Origin: Candidatus Collinsella stercoripullorum
GTDB taxonomy: Bacteria > Actinomycetota > Coriobacteriia > Coriobacteriales > Coriobacteriaceae
Assembly (NCBI GenBank): GCA_019117005.1
Contig: DXAO01000002.1
Coordinates: forward strand, 16,484 to 80,483
Length of the DNA: 64,000 nucleotides
Reading direction: 5' to 3'
Position numbers and translations under genes: made by a program. This document shows positions 9,151 to 18,500 of the stretch, one piece after another. The notes beneath the pieces are model-generated. The model was not told the DNA's origin. It ran no database searches and worked only from the letters and a program-made list of their open reading frames with translations. Each line of letters begins with the position of its first letter. Position 1 is the stretch's first letter.

Positions 9151-9221
9151 ACGCGTCTCCTTGCGTCTCCTCGTCTCCGCCGCGTCCGCGTCGTCGCGCG
9201 GCGGTTGGCATGCAAAACATG

Positions 9222-9252
9222 AAAAACCGGCTCGCCCGCTGGGCAAGCCGGT
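9222..9252 (-). terminator. Rho-independent terminator of tatA
   Basis: On the minus strand ACCGGCTTGCCC pairs with GGGCGAGCCGGT around a 3-nt loop and runs into TTTTTC, about 25 nt after the tatA stop. Confidence 0.88.
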
Positions 9253-9277
9253 CATCGCTCACCCCTGTGAGGTGGGA

Positions 9278-9538
9278 CTAGTCCTCGTCGGCCGAGCTCT
9301 CGTCCTTGTCCGCCTTGGCCTTCTTGGCCTCGGCCAGCTTCTCCTCGAGCTCGCGGATCTCCTTGTCCTCCTCGCTCTCGGGCTCCTCCTCGGTGGCGGC
9401 GTCGTCGCCGGACATGCCCTCGCGGATGTTCTTGACCGTCTTACCCAGCGAGGCGCCGAGCTTCGGCAGGTTCTTGGGGCCGAAGATGAGCAGGGCGATG
9501 ACCAGGATGATGATCCATTCGGTACCCTTAGGGAACAT
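9278..9538 (-). CDS. tatA: Sec-independent protein translocase protein TatA
   Basis: Pore/coupling subunit of the twin-arginine pathway, which exports folded proteins. The 86 residues show the standard layout: a short N-terminus, one membrane helix (about 8-24, WIIILVIALLIFGP), the FGPKNLP hinge, an amphipathic helix (about 27-45) and a charged Glu/Lys-rich tail. It sits alone between its own promoter and its own terminator; tatC is not in the window. TatB-like function in the same protein is possible, as in other Gram-positives. Confidence 0.93.
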   Translation of the reverse strand: MFPKGTEWIIILVIALLIFGPKNLPKLGASLGKTVKNIREGMSGDDAATEEEPESEEDKEIRELEEKLAEAKKAKADKDESSADED

Positions 9539-9614
9539 ACTTTTCCTCCCAAACAGATGGCGGCGTCAGCGCGGAGGCACGCATCGGGGAAACCGGGCGT
9601 CTCCAGCTCGAAAG

Positions 9615-9643
9615 AGTATACCGCGCCCCTGTGGCGCGGACAA
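9615..9643 (-). promoter_or_regulatory. Sigma-70-type promoter of tatA
   Basis: On the minus strand TTGTCC (9643-9638) and TATACT (9620-9615) are separated by exactly 17 bp and lie about 75 bp upstream of the tatA start. Confidence 0.8.
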
Positions 9644-9803
9644 CACCGCCATATTTTACACGTCAGACCACCCCCGCGGCCGACCTGCCCGGATTTGGGC
9701 AAACGCACACGAGGTCCGCGCGTATGTCAGGCAGGTGTCAGCTTCGGGTCAGGCGCCTGCGGGGCGGGAATCGGACCCGAGGACGGCATGTGCCCGCGAA
9801 CGC
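9644..9803. other. Gap between tatA promoter and tRNA-Pro terminator
   Basis: No credible gene. The only recognisable sequence is CGGGAATCGGACCCG at 9765-9779. On the minus strand it reads like a mutated tRNA T-arm (GGGTCCGATTCCC), about 70 bp downstream of tRNA-Pro, possibly a worn tRNA-tail fragment. Confidence 0.4.
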
Positions 9804-9836
9804 AAAACAGGTCAGAGCGAAACCCGCTCTGACCTG
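9804..9836 (-). terminator. Terminator of tRNA-Pro
   Basis: On the minus strand CAGGTCAGAGCG and CGCTCTGACCTG form a perfect 12-bp stem followed by TTTTGCG, starting about 12 nt after the tRNA CCA end. Confidence 0.88.
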
Positions 9837-9847
9837 CTTCAATGCGA

Positions 9848-9924
9848 TGGTCGGGTTGACTGGATTTGAACCAGCGACCCCCGCGTCCCGAACGCGGTGC
9901 TCTACCAAACTGAGCCACAACCCG
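9848..9924 (-). tRNA. tRNA-Pro (anticodon CGG)
   Basis: A full cloverleaf on the minus strand: acceptor CGGGTTG pairs with CAACCCG; the anticodon stem CCGCG/CGCGG holds the loop TTCGGGA, giving anticodon CGG (reads CCG); the T-arm is CTGGTTCAAATCCAG. The CCA end is encoded. No duplicated tail comparable to those of the other two tRNAs in the window follows it. Confidence 0.96.
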
Positions 9925-9962
9925 AAGGCGGAAGCTATCCTAACACACTCTTCGGCCGAATG

Positions 9963-10859
9963 CTAGCCGACAGCCACAACCGGTCCCGACTTCTCCATTT
10001 TTGCCGCTTGCGCCCACCAACCGCGCTCCTCGAGCGCGGAGCGGACGATCGCCTCGGCGGCCATCTGGGTGTCGCAGACCGCGAACACGGCCGACCCCGA
10101 GCCGGAGACCTCCGCGGCGCGGACGCCGGGCTGCTCGCGCAGCCATGCGCGGACCTCGGCGATCTGGGGCACGAGCTCGCAGGCGACCGGGGCCAGGTTG
10201 TTGGACACGCTCGCGAAGAGCGCCTCCTCGTCGTGCGCGCGCAGGGCGGCGAGCACCGGCTCCAGATCGCCCGCCGCGGGCGGCGCGGCGTCGAAGCGCT
10301 CGTAGGCCTCGCGCGTGGACACCCCGTCGGAGAGCGGCTTCACGAGGGCGACGGGCGTCCCGGTGAGCGGGCGGAAGATCTCGTCCATGACGTCCCCGGC
10401 GCCGGAGAAGTACGCAGGCGGCCCGTAGAGGAAGAACGGCACGTCGGCGCCGACGGAGCGCGCCACCTGGTCGATGCGCGGGTCGGTCGGGTCGACGCCC
10501 CAGTAGCGGCAGATCCCCATGATCACGGCGGCGGCATCGGAGGACGCGCCGCCCAGGCCGCTCTTGACGGGGATGTGCTTGTCGATGAGGATCGCGAAGG
10601 CGGGCTCACGGTCGAAGGCCTCGCCCATCGCCACGGCCGCGCGGTAGGCGGTGTTCTCCTCCATGGGGAAGTCCGCCTCGGGGACCGTGCGCACCATGAG
10701 GCGCTCGGCGGGCGCGATGGCCAGGGTGTCCGTGAGGTCGATGGCGGTCATGACCGAATCGACGCGATGGTAGCCGCGCCCGTCCTTCTCCGGATGCACA
10801 CCCAGGTAGAGGTTGATCTTCGCGGGCGCGGTCACCAGGAGGAACGCGGACCCGGACAT
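9963..10859 (-). CDS. ispE: 4-diphosphocytidyl-2-C-methyl-D-erythritol kinase
   Basis: Phosphorylates CDP-methylerythritol in the MEP isoprenoid pathway. The 298-residue protein is a GHMP kinase with the N-terminal substrate motif (APAKINLYLGV) and the ATP-binding PVKSGLGGASSDAAA motif around residue 95-110. Its ATG lies 2 nt after the stop of veg, so the two are translated from one message. Confidence 0.95.
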   Translation of the reverse strand: MSGSAFLLVTAPAKINLYLGVHPEKDGRGYHRVDSVMTAIDLTDTLAIAPAERLMVRTVPEADFPMEENTAYRAAVAMGEAFDREPAFAILIDKHIPVKSGLGGASSDAAAVIMGICRYWGVDPTDPRIDQVARSVGADVPFFLYGPPAYFSGAGDVMDEIFRPLTGTPVALVKPLSDGVSTREAYERFDAAPPAAGDLEPVLAALRAHDEEALFASVSNNLAPVACELVPQIAEVRAWLREQPGVRAAEVSGSGSAVFAVCDTQMAAEAIVRSALEERGWWAQAAKMEKSGPVVAVG

Positions 10860-10861
10860 GA

Positions 10862-11158
10862 TCAGTGCTCCTCGAGCTGGTTGCCGAGAGGCGTGAACAG
10901 GCGCTCGCCCGACTCCGGGTCGAACAGCTCGACGGTGCCGGTGAGCACGTCGACGTACTGGTAGGACTGGCGGGACTTGCGCCCGCGGCGCTCCTCCACC
11001 TCGACGATGAACACGGACGGGTGGACGGTCTTGATGCAGCCCATGCGCTCGACGACGCGCGTGCGGCCCATGTTGGCCTTCACCTTGACGCGCTGGCCGA
11101 TCATGCCGTTCAGCTTCTCATGGATCTCGTCAACGTGGTTGACTTCCATCTCCCCCAT
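10862..11158 (-). CDS. veg: Veg family protein
   Basis: A 98-residue protein of the Veg family, small SH3/OB-like proteins of Gram-positives with a conserved GQRVKVKANMGR core and RKSRQSYQYVDVLT tail. In Bacillus subtilis Veg influences biofilm matrix genes; the molecular role is unsettled. The start chosen is ATG 11158 (MGEMEVNH) with AGGAGG 5 nt upstream, rather than the longer frame to 11218. It is first in a two-gene unit with ispE, an arrangement common in Firmicutes and Actinobacteria. Confidence 0.9.
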   Translation of the reverse strand: MGEMEVNHVDEIHEKLNGMIGQRVKVKANMGRTRVVERMGCIKTVHPSVFIVEVEERRGRKSRQSYQYVDVLTGTVELFDPESGERLFTPLGNQLEEH

Positions 11159-11251
11159 TGCGCCTCCTATGGATGATGGGGCTAAAAAGCGCTTCCGCGG
11201 TGCACGGCCGCGATGCACAGAATGCCCCCAACGTAGCGATAAAGCTTACAG

Positions 11252-11257
11252 AGTATA
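11252..11257 (-). promoter_or_regulatory. Probable -10 element for veg-ispE
   Basis: TATACT on the minus strand in an AT-rich patch about 95 bp upstream of veg; no convincing -35 box is visible. Confidence 0.45.
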
Positions 11258-11409
11258 GCAAGCGGCGGAAGGAAATGCACGTCACTGCGGTAGAGTGCGC
11301 GAGAGGACGGGTGGGCGACACGGGCAAGACCCGCAGGCGCCCGGCCGCTGGGTGCGGCGGGGCACGGGCGCGCCGCACCGCGGGCATCGCCGCCGGGCGG
11401 GGCGCCCCC

Positions 11410-11856
11410 CTACAGCAGGTCGGTGTCGAGCATCACGGTGAAGGGGCCGTCGTTCACGAGCCCCACCTGCATATCGGCGGCGAAGGTGCCGGTCTCGACC
11501 CGCCCCGTGTCGCGGCGCACGAGCTCGCAGAAGTACTCGTACAGCTCGCGCGCGAGCGCGGGGTCCCCGGCATCGGTGAACGAGGGCCGGCGGCCGCGCC
11601 GGCAGTCGGCGTACAGCGTGAACTGCGAGACCACGAGCACCTCCCCGTCGACGTCGGCGAGGGACAGGTTGGTCTTGCCGTCCGCGTCCTCGTTGATGCG
11701 CAGGTCGCGCAGCTTCGCCCACAGCCGGTCGGCGTCCTCGCGCGCGTCCTCGTGCCCCACGCCCAGAAGCACCAGGTACCCGCGGCCGATCGAGGCGGTC
11801 ACCTCGCCCGCGATCTCGACGCTCGCGCGGCGCACCCGCTGGACGAGCGCCCTCAT
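11410..11856 (-). CDS. dtd: D-aminoacyl-tRNA deacylase
   Basis: Removes D-amino acids and misattached glycine from tRNA. The 148 residues have normal DTD length and both catalytic signatures, SQFTLYAD (about 78-85) and the C-terminal NDGPFT. The start ATG overlaps the stop of rdgB by 4 nt (ATGA), implying translational coupling in an rph-rdgB-dtd unit. Confidence 0.96.
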   Translation of the reverse strand: MRALVQRVRRASVEIAGEVTASIGRGYLVLLGVGHEDAREDADRLWAKLRDLRINEDADGKTNLSLADVDGEVLVVSQFTLYADCRRGRRPSFTDAGDPALARELYEYFCELVRRDTGRVETGTFAADMQVGLVNDGPFTVMLDTDLL

Positions 11857-12497
11857 GCCAGGTCGCCCGAGAGCTTCGCGGAGAGCTGCTGCAGCGCGTG
11901 GAAGCGATGGCTGATGGCGTTCTTCTCCTCGGGCTCGAGCTCCGCCATGGTCCTGCCCGGGGTGTCGTCGGGCAGGAACAGCGGGTCGTAGCCGAAGCCG
12001 TGCCCGCCGCGGCCCGCGAAGCCGATCGAGCCCTCGCAGAACCCCTCGCCGTAGGTCACCAGGCCGTCGACGTCGATGAGCGCCACGACGCTCACGAAGC
12101 GCGCGGTGCGCTCGCCCTGCGGCACGTCCGCCAGCTTCTCGAGCAGCTTGGCGTTGTTGGCGGCGTCGTCCCCGTGGACGCCGGCGTAGCGCGCCGAGTA
12201 CACGCCCGGCTCGCCGTCGAGCGCGTCGACCGCGAGCCCGGAGTCGTCCGCGATCGCCGGCAGCCCGGTCGCCTCGACCGCCGCCTCGGCCTTGATGAGG
12301 GCGTTGTCCAGAAACGTCGTCCCCGTCTCCTCGGGGTCGTCGAAATCCCCCAGCTGACCGAGGGCGACGAAGGTCACATCCGGCAGGACCCGGGACAGGA
12401 TGTCGCGGATCTCGGTGAGCTTGTGCAGGTTGCCGGTGGCCACCACGATGGTGCGCGCCGGGTCGAGCGCGTCGATGTCGATCTTCTCAAGCGCCAT
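11853..12497 (-). CDS. rdgB: dITP/XTP pyrophosphatase (RdgB/HAM1)
   Basis: Hydrolyses dITP, ITP and XTP to monophosphates to keep deaminated purines out of nucleic acids. The 214-residue protein has the substrate motif VVATGNLHKLTEI near the start, the DDSGLAVDAL metal/active-site motif, and the C-terminal ISHRFHAL signature. It lies between rph and dtd, an association seen in many bacteria. Confidence 0.96.
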   Translation of the reverse strand: MALEKIDIDALDPARTIVVATGNLHKLTEIRDILSRVLPDVTFVALGQLGDFDDPEETGTTFLDNALIKAEAAVEATGLPAIADDSGLAVDALDGEPGVYSARYAGVHGDDAANNAKLLEKLADVPQGERTARFVSVVALIDVDGLVTYGEGFCEGSIGFAGRGGHGFGYDPLFLPDDTPGRTMAELEPEEKNAISHRFHALQQLSAKLSGDLA

Positions 12498-12603
12498 GTT
12501 CGGCTCCTCTCATCCCCATGCGGGGCCCTGCCGGAACATGGGCGCCGCGCCCGCGGAACCGTCTTCCGCGGCTGCAGCGGCACCCGCCCCCGGCCGGCGC
12601 CCC

Positions 12604-13344
12604 CTACTCGTCGTCGCGGAACGCCGTGATCTGATTCTGCAGGTCGACGAGCTGGCGGATGCCGGCATCCCCCAGGTCGAGCAGGCGGGTCAGGCGCCCG
12701 CGGTCGAACGGGGTGCGCTCGCCGGTGCCCTGCAGCTCCACGATCTGACCGGTGTCGGTCGCCACGAGGTTCATGTCGACCTCGGCATGGCTGTCCTCGA
12801 CATAGTCGAGGTCGAGCAGCTCCGCGCCGTCGACCACGCCCATCGACACCGCGGCCACCTGCCCGGTGAGCGGCAGGCGCGCGATCTTGCCCGCGTCGAC
12901 CCACGCCATGAGCGCGTCGTGCAGCGCGACCCAGGCGCCGGTGACGCTCGCGGTGCGCGTCCCGCCGTCGGCCTGGAGCACGTCACAGTCGACGGTGACG
13001 GTGTACTCGCCGAGGGCGCGCAGGTTGGTCACGGTGCGCAGGCTGCGGCCGATCAGGCGCTCGATCTCCATCGAGCGGCCCTTCCGCGCGCCCGTCTCGC
13101 GCTTGGAGCGGCGGTTGGTCGACGCCGGGAGCATCGCATACTCGGCGGTGACCCACCCCGCGCGGCTCGCGCGGCGCCACGCCGGGAGCCCCTCCTCGAT
13201 GGTGGCGGCGCACAGCACCCTCGTGTCGCCGAACTCGACGAGGCACGAGCCGAGCGCGTGCTTCATCACCTCGCGCGTGAGCTTGACGGGGCGCATCGCG
13301 TCGGCCGCGCGGCCGTTCGCGCGCTTGATCTCGATCTGTTCCAT
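12604..13344 (-). CDS. rph: Ribonuclease PH
   Basis: Phosphorolytic 3'-exoribonuclease that trims tRNA 3' ends. The 246 residues match the family (about 240), with MRPVKL near the N-terminus, the GSCLVEFGDTRVLC segment and the phosphate-site ALHDALMAW region. The start is ATG 13344 (MEQIEIKR) with AAGGAG upstream; the frame 11 codons longer lacks a ribosome site. It is first gene of rph-rdgB-dtd. Its leader holds a CCCCGGC/GCCGGGG hairpin and a TACACT -10 box (13407-13412). Confidence 0.96.
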   Translation of the reverse strand: MEQIEIKRANGRAADAMRPVKLTREVMKHALGSCLVEFGDTRVLCAATIEEGLPAWRRASRAGWVTAEYAMLPASTNRRSKRETGARKGRSMEIERLIGRSLRTVTNLRALGEYTVTVDCDVLQADGGTRTASVTGAWVALHDALMAWVDAGKIARLPLTGQVAAVSMGVVDGAELLDLDYVEDSHAEVDMNLVATDTGQIVELQGTGERTPFDRGRLTRLLDLGDAGIRQLVDLQNQITAFRDDE

Positions 13345-13367
13345 GGCGTCCGTTCTCCTTGCCTTGC

Positions 13368-13412
13368 GCCCCGGCATGCGCCGGGGCGGGTTGCGTATCG
13401 CGTTCCAGTGTA
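13368..13412 (-). promoter_or_regulatory. rph promoter -10 and leader hairpin
   Basis: TACACT at 13412-13407 on the minus strand, followed within the leader by a perfect CCCCGGC-gcat-GCCGGGG hairpin just before the rph ribosome site. The hairpin has no U tract, so it is more likely to shape the leader than to terminate. Confidence 0.4.
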
Positions 13413-13496
13413 GCGGGTCCGCCCGGCGGGCGGGCGCGGCCGCGCGGGCCTACCGTCCCCCGCGGGTCCGCCCGACCCGGCGGGGCCGTGCGGGCG

Positions 13497-14387
13497 CTAG
13501 CAGCGGTCGAGCTCGTCGAGGCCGATGTGCTCGATGCTCTTCAGCGGCTGGCCGAAGATGAAGCTGCCCGCAGCGGCGAACTCCGCGATGTTGTCCGAGG
13601 TCGTGGCGAACCGGTGCTGCGGCTCGACGTCCTCGCCGGCGAGCTGCTCCCGGCGGCACAGGATGTCGGTGAGCTCGCGGGTGGTCTCCTCGGCCGACGA
13701 CACCACCCGCACGCCCGGCCCGAGCGCATGGCGGATGGGGCCGACGAGCAGCGGGAAGTGCGTGCACCCCAGCACGACCGTGTCCACCTGCGCGCCCGAT
13801 TCCACGAGCGGCAGCAGCGTGCGCTCGACCTCCGCACGGTTCTCGGGCGTGTCGAACACGTCGCCGTCCTGCAGCCAGCGCTCCTGGAGGTGCGCGCCGG
13901 TCGCGAGCTCGCGCTCGACGATCTCGACGAAGCTCGGGGCAGGGCAGCCGTAGACCGACACGCCCGCATCGAGCGCCTTGATCGCGCGGGTGTAGGCGCC
14001 CGTGCGCACCGTGAGCGGCGTGGCCAGCACGCCCACGCGGCGCGTCCGGGTGCTGTTGATGGCCGCCCGTGCGCCGGGCGCGATGACGCCGATCACGGGC
14101 ACGGGGAGCATCTGCTGGGCGAGGCGCAGGCCGGCCGCCGTGGCCGTGTTGCAGGCGATGATCATGATCTTGATGTCGCGCTCCGCCAGCCAGCGGCCCG
14201 CCTGCATCACGAAGGAGCGCACCTCGTCCTCCGTGCGCGTGCCGTAGGGGCAGCGCTTGGTGTCGCCCAGGTAGTAGATCGACTCGTGCGGCAGCGCCAT
14301 CGCGATCGAGCGCGCTACCGTGAGGCCGCCCAGGCCCGAGTCGAACACGCCGATCGGGCGGTCGTTCTCCCGGTTCCCCATCGTCAT
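13497..14387 (-). CDS. murI: Glutamate racemase
   Basis: Makes D-glutamate for peptidoglycan. The 296-residue protein has the N-terminal DSGLGGLTVAR motif and the two catalytic cysteines in ACNTATAA (about 80-87) and GCTHFPLL (about 203-210). It follows the HAD phosphatase gene after only 7 nt and is probably co-transcribed with it. Confidence 0.96.
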   Translation of the reverse strand: MTMGNRENDRPIGVFDSGLGGLTVARSIAMALPHESIYYLGDTKRCPYGTRTEDEVRSFVMQAGRWLAERDIKIMIIACNTATAAGLRLAQQMLPVPVIGVIAPGARAAINSTRTRRVGVLATPLTVRTGAYTRAIKALDAGVSVYGCPAPSFVEIVERELATGAHLQERWLQDGDVFDTPENRAEVERTLLPLVESGAQVDTVVLGCTHFPLLVGPIRHALGPGVRVVSSAEETTRELTDILCRREQLAGEDVEPQHRFATTSDNIAEFAAAGSFIFGQPLKSIEHIGLDELDRC

Positions 14388-14394
14388 CCCCTCC

Positions 14395-15300
14395 CTAACC
14401 GCGCGCCGCGAGCACGCAGCGCATCGCCTGCACCCAGCCGTCCACGATCCGCCCGCGCGTGACGAAGGCGTTGCCGTGGCTTTCCAGGAACGTCTCGGCG
14501 GACGGGTTCTTGAGGCCGTTCTCCACGAGGAAGAAGGTCGCGCAGAAGTCCGCCATCAGGAAGTCCGAGGCCGCATCGCCGATGGCGAGGGTCTCGGACA
14601 GGTCGATGCCGCGCAGCTCGCAGAAGCGCTCGATGCCGCGGCCCTTGTTGAGCCCGCGCGGCATGATGTTGAACGCGCGGCCCTTGACGCCCTCCGGCAG
14701 CTTCAGCGTGGTCGGCGCGGAGATGTAGTTGAGATAGCCGTTGTCGCCCCAGTCGAGCTCGGCACCCGAGCGGCGGATGATGTCCCAGGCCTCCTCGTCG
14801 GGGATCTCGCCGCGCAGGCCGACGGTGACCTCGCGGTGCTTGTAGCCGGTCGACATGTCGTTGTGGTACTCGAGCAGCCCCGGCCAGCGGTCGGAGAACT
14901 CGTCCAGGATGCCCGTCGCCTCGATGCACTCGTGCGGCGAGTACCCCCAGATGGGGTTGAACGGCATGTCCGCGGTGAAGTACTCCCAGCGCGAATCCCC
15001 CCGGTCGAGCATGAGCAGGCCGCCCATCTCGCCGATGTAGGAGTTGAGGCCGAGCAGGCGCGTGTCCTCGTGCAGCATGGAGCGGTTGCGCCCCGAGCAC
15101 GGGATCACCTCGATGCCCGCGCGCTTGAGCTCGACGAGCACGGTGACGAAGTCGAGGCTCGGCTCGCCCGCGGCGTCCGCCAGCGCGCACGAGCCGGGTG
15201 CGAGCATCGTCCCGTCGAGGTCGGTGAACACGTAGCGCACCCGGGCGAGGCGCTCGCGCAGCTCACCTGAGGGGACGTCGGGCAGCACGGTGTGGGGCAT
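14395..15300 (-). CDS. HAD-superfamily hydrolase (Cof/MPGP-like phosphatase)
   Basis: A 301-residue cytoplasmic phosphatase with all four HAD motifs: FTDLDGTM (nucleophile Asp near residue 26), PCSGR, the Lys of GLNKGRGI, and AIGDAASDFLM. The long cap between motifs II and III fits the Cof/mannosyl-3-phosphoglycerate phosphatase branch. The start is ATG 15300 (MPHTVLPD) behind AAGGAG; 14 further open codons upstream have no site. Next to murI, but no substrate can be named. Confidence 0.85.
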   Translation of the reverse strand: MPHTVLPDVPSGELRERLARVRYVFTDLDGTMLAPGSCALADAAGEPSLDFVTVLVELKRAGIEVIPCSGRNRSMLHEDTRLLGLNSYIGEMGGLLMLDRGDSRWEYFTADMPFNPIWGYSPHECIEATGILDEFSDRWPGLLEYHNDMSTGYKHREVTVGLRGEIPDEEAWDIIRRSGAELDWGDNGYLNYISAPTTLKLPEGVKGRAFNIMPRGLNKGRGIERFCELRGIDLSETLAIGDAASDFLMADFCATFFLVENGLKNPSAETFLESHGNAFVTRGRIVDGWVQAMRCVLAARG

Positions 15301-15414
15301 GGGCACTCCTTTACACGCCGGGGCGACGCAGGGCGCGTGCACGCGGACGGGCGGCGGGGCGCCGCGGGCCGGACACGGGCGCCGGCACGCCGGGGACCGC
15401 TTGGTTGCGCACCC

Positions 15415-15420
15415 ATTGTA
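15415..15420 (-). promoter_or_regulatory. Probable -10 box of the HAD-murI unit
   Basis: TACAAT on the minus strand about 115 bp upstream of the HAD start codon; no clear -35. Confidence 0.4.
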
Positions 15421-15462
15421 GCCGCACGGCGGGGACGGGCCAAACGCGGGGCCCGGATGATG

Positions 15463-15508
15463 GCGAGGCGGTGACGGGACCGCGGGGCGCGGGGCCGCAC
15501 CGCCTCGC
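15463..15508 (-). terminator. Strong hairpin after the M6 protease gene
   Basis: GCGAGGCGGTG and CACCGCCTCGC form an 11-bp stem immediately after the stop codon at 15514. The tail is not U-rich, so termination strength is uncertain. Confidence 0.6.
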
Positions 15509-15513
15509 GGCGC

Positions 15514-18500
15514 CTAACGGCGCCGGCGCCTGATCGCCAGAGCGATGCCCGCGGCCGCGCAGACGGCGCCGGCTCCCCCCGCCGCGAGGACGGCGGCCGG
15601 CATGCCGTCGCCGGTCCGGGCCAGGATACCGGGCTCGCGTGCGGAGCCCGACGGATCGTCCGCATCGCCCGGGCCCCCATCCTGATCGGGGACCTCCGGG
15701 GCCTCCGGGTCCACGGGGGTATCCGGGTCTCCGGGGTCGTCCGCGGCGGCGACCGGCTCGGTCACCACATAGCCGAGCGCCTCGGCGCCGTCTCCCCCGT
15801 CGGACGCCGCATCGCCCGCCGGCGCACCCGCCGGTCCCGGGGGCTCGCCCATGGGCCAGCTCAGGGCGAGCCACGACCCGTCGTCCATCCAGACCCCCTG
15901 GACGGGCGCGTTGGCGATCACGCGGCCGACGGGCTCGCCGCCCACGGGCCCGTCGGAGGAGGCGGCGAACAGGACGGTCTCGAGCGGGGTATAGCCCGAG
16001 TCCTGCGCCTGGAAGCCGGTGACGGCGAGAGACCCGTCGCCGGCGAGCCGCACCCGGCTGAAGAAGGTCGATCCGGCGCCCGGCGCGGACGCCGCGCCGG
16101 CCACGTCGACGGATCCCGTGAGCGCTCCCTCGGCGTCGAACACCGCCGCCCGGGCCCCGGACTCCTCCCATCCCGCACCGCTCGCGTGCCCGAGCAGCGC
16201 CACGCGCCCGCCGCGCGCGTCGGCGTCCACGAGCTCCGTGATGCCGGCATCCTCCAGCTCGCGGACCTCGCCCGCCCCGAGCGCGTCGGTGACGGGCGCC
16301 GCCCCGAGCGCCGCGTCCTCGGTCCCGGACCCCGCCGCGCGCAGCGCCCGTGCCAGGTCCTCGCCGGAAACCATCATGAACCGCGAGGTCATCGCCTGCG
16401 GGTCGAAGCGCTCCCAGACCACGGTCCCGTCCCCGGCGGCCGCGACGGCGGTCGCATCGAGGACCCCGAACGTCATCTCGGGGCCGTCCGGCCCCTCCTC
16501 GACCAGCGCCGCGAGCGTCCCGGCGAGCAGCAGGACGCCGTCGCCCGCACGCATGGGAACGGGTGCGTCGAACGAGCGGATGGAACCGGCGTCCGCCGCC
16601 TCCCCGCCCCCGAGGTCGGCCAGCAGCACCCGCGCGCCCTCCCCGCCCATGAGCACGAGGGCCGCGCGGTCCCCGCCGAGCGCGCACGCCTCGATCCGGG
16701 TGCACGCCTCCACCTGCGGATAGGCGCCGTCGAGCTCGAGGCTGCGCTCCGCCGCCCCGTCCTCGGCGACGAGCAGCGCCGTGATGCGGTCGCCCTGCAG
16801 GGCGAACACGGCCCGCGTGCCCCCGTCGAGCTCGATCGGCTCGCTCACGACGCAGGCGGCGTCCGCCGCGCGCTCGATGTCGTACTCCCCGCTCCGCGCG
16901 ATCCGGGCGACATCGCCCGCGGCCACGGGCACCCGGGTCTCGGGCGACGCCGTCTCCTCACCCGCACCGTCCGCGCCGATCGAGAACTGCCCCGCGGGGA
17001 ACACGACCTCGCAGACGGAATCGGGGCCGATGACGGTCGGATCGAGGCGCGTCTCGACCTCGACCCGCGTGCCCTCCGCCCTGAGCGCGGCGGGATAGAC
17101 CCGCCCGTCGATGACGACCGTCGGGTTCTCCATGAGCGAGGCGCGCACGGAGACCGACGCCTCGAACACCAGGGTGCCGGCGTTGTAGAGCGCCTGGCCG
17201 TCGACGGGCTCGAGCGCGAAGTCCGGCGTGTCGGGCTTGTCCAAGCCGCTGTGCGACACGGTGAGGGTCCCGGCATCGTCGCCGCACGCGTCGACGCGCA
17301 CCCCGATGCCCGTGTACCCGAAGTTCGCGGCCTCGAAGAAGTTGGTCGAGGGATGGGTGTCGGGGGTCACCTCGTCGCCCTCACGCAGCATGCACCCGTA
17401 CTCGCCCGAGTCCGCGCCGCAGATGACATCGCCGCTCCCGGGCACGTGCATCTCGTCCATATCCGGGTCGACGAGCTCGATGAGCTGGTTGTTCACGGAC
17501 CCGTACATATTGCTGTGGATGAAGTCGAACCCTCCGTCGGTGAGCTCGGCCATGACGCGGTACATCCTGAAGCCGTTCGGGATGGCCTGCGGCTCCGCGT
17601 CCTCCGACACCGGGGGGAGGTACAGGCTCTGGTTGCCGGCGAACGTGTCGTACTGGAGCACGTAGTAGTCGGAGAACATGCCCTCGTCCTCGTTGGAGAG
17701 CACGATGATGCCGCCGGTCCGGGCGGGGTCGTCGTCCGTGTAGGAGGCCAGGCTGAGCTGCAGCGCCGAGGTGCCGTCGCCCCCCGGCGACACGCGCTCG
17801 ACGACCTCGCCGCCGCGGCTCACCACGATACCCGCGCTCGAGGCCTCGACGCGCGTGACCTCGTCCCCGTCGAGCCAGCCGAGCAACCACTTGGAGAACC
17901 CGTTGTGGTCGCCCACGTTGTCCATCATCATGTCCGACCCCATGATGCCGGAGGGCCAGAAGGCGCCGCCGGTCTGGGTGGACGCGCTGTAGTAATCGGG
18001 CAGGCCCAGGACATGCCCCGTCTCGTGGATGACGGTCGCCGCGGCGAAGGGGTCGTCCGACGGAAGGTGCAGGGTGACGACCTTGCTCGGCTTCACGCCG
18101 TCGAACGCCGTGCCCGTATCGCCCCAGGTCTGCGTGATGCTCCACCACGTCGACATCCAGCCGGTATCCCCTCCCGCGAAGTGCAGGTAGACGGCGTCGA
18201 TGTAGCCGTCGGCGTTCGCATCGTAGTCGCTGTAGTCGATCTGCGCGTCGAGGGCGCTCATGGCCTCGGCGAACAGGGCGAGGACATCGTCGTCGTAGTG
18301 GCTGCGCGCATGGAGCGCGGTGTAGTCGAACGCGTCGCCCGAAATCGACAGCTTGCCGTACGACGAGCGACGGTAGTAGGAGGACAGGTCCTCGTAGGGG
18401 AACGAGCCCCCTCCCCCGTCGATGAGGGCGTCGAGCGCCTCGAGCGTATCGCCCTGCTCGAAGTCGAGGGCGGGCTCGTCGCCCTCCGCCGGGAAGGAGA

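Noticed and set aside
9727..9920. Small minus-strand frames over tRNA-Pro (WFKSSQPD-type text)
   Set aside because: Read-through of the tRNA sequence itself, a known prediction artefact.
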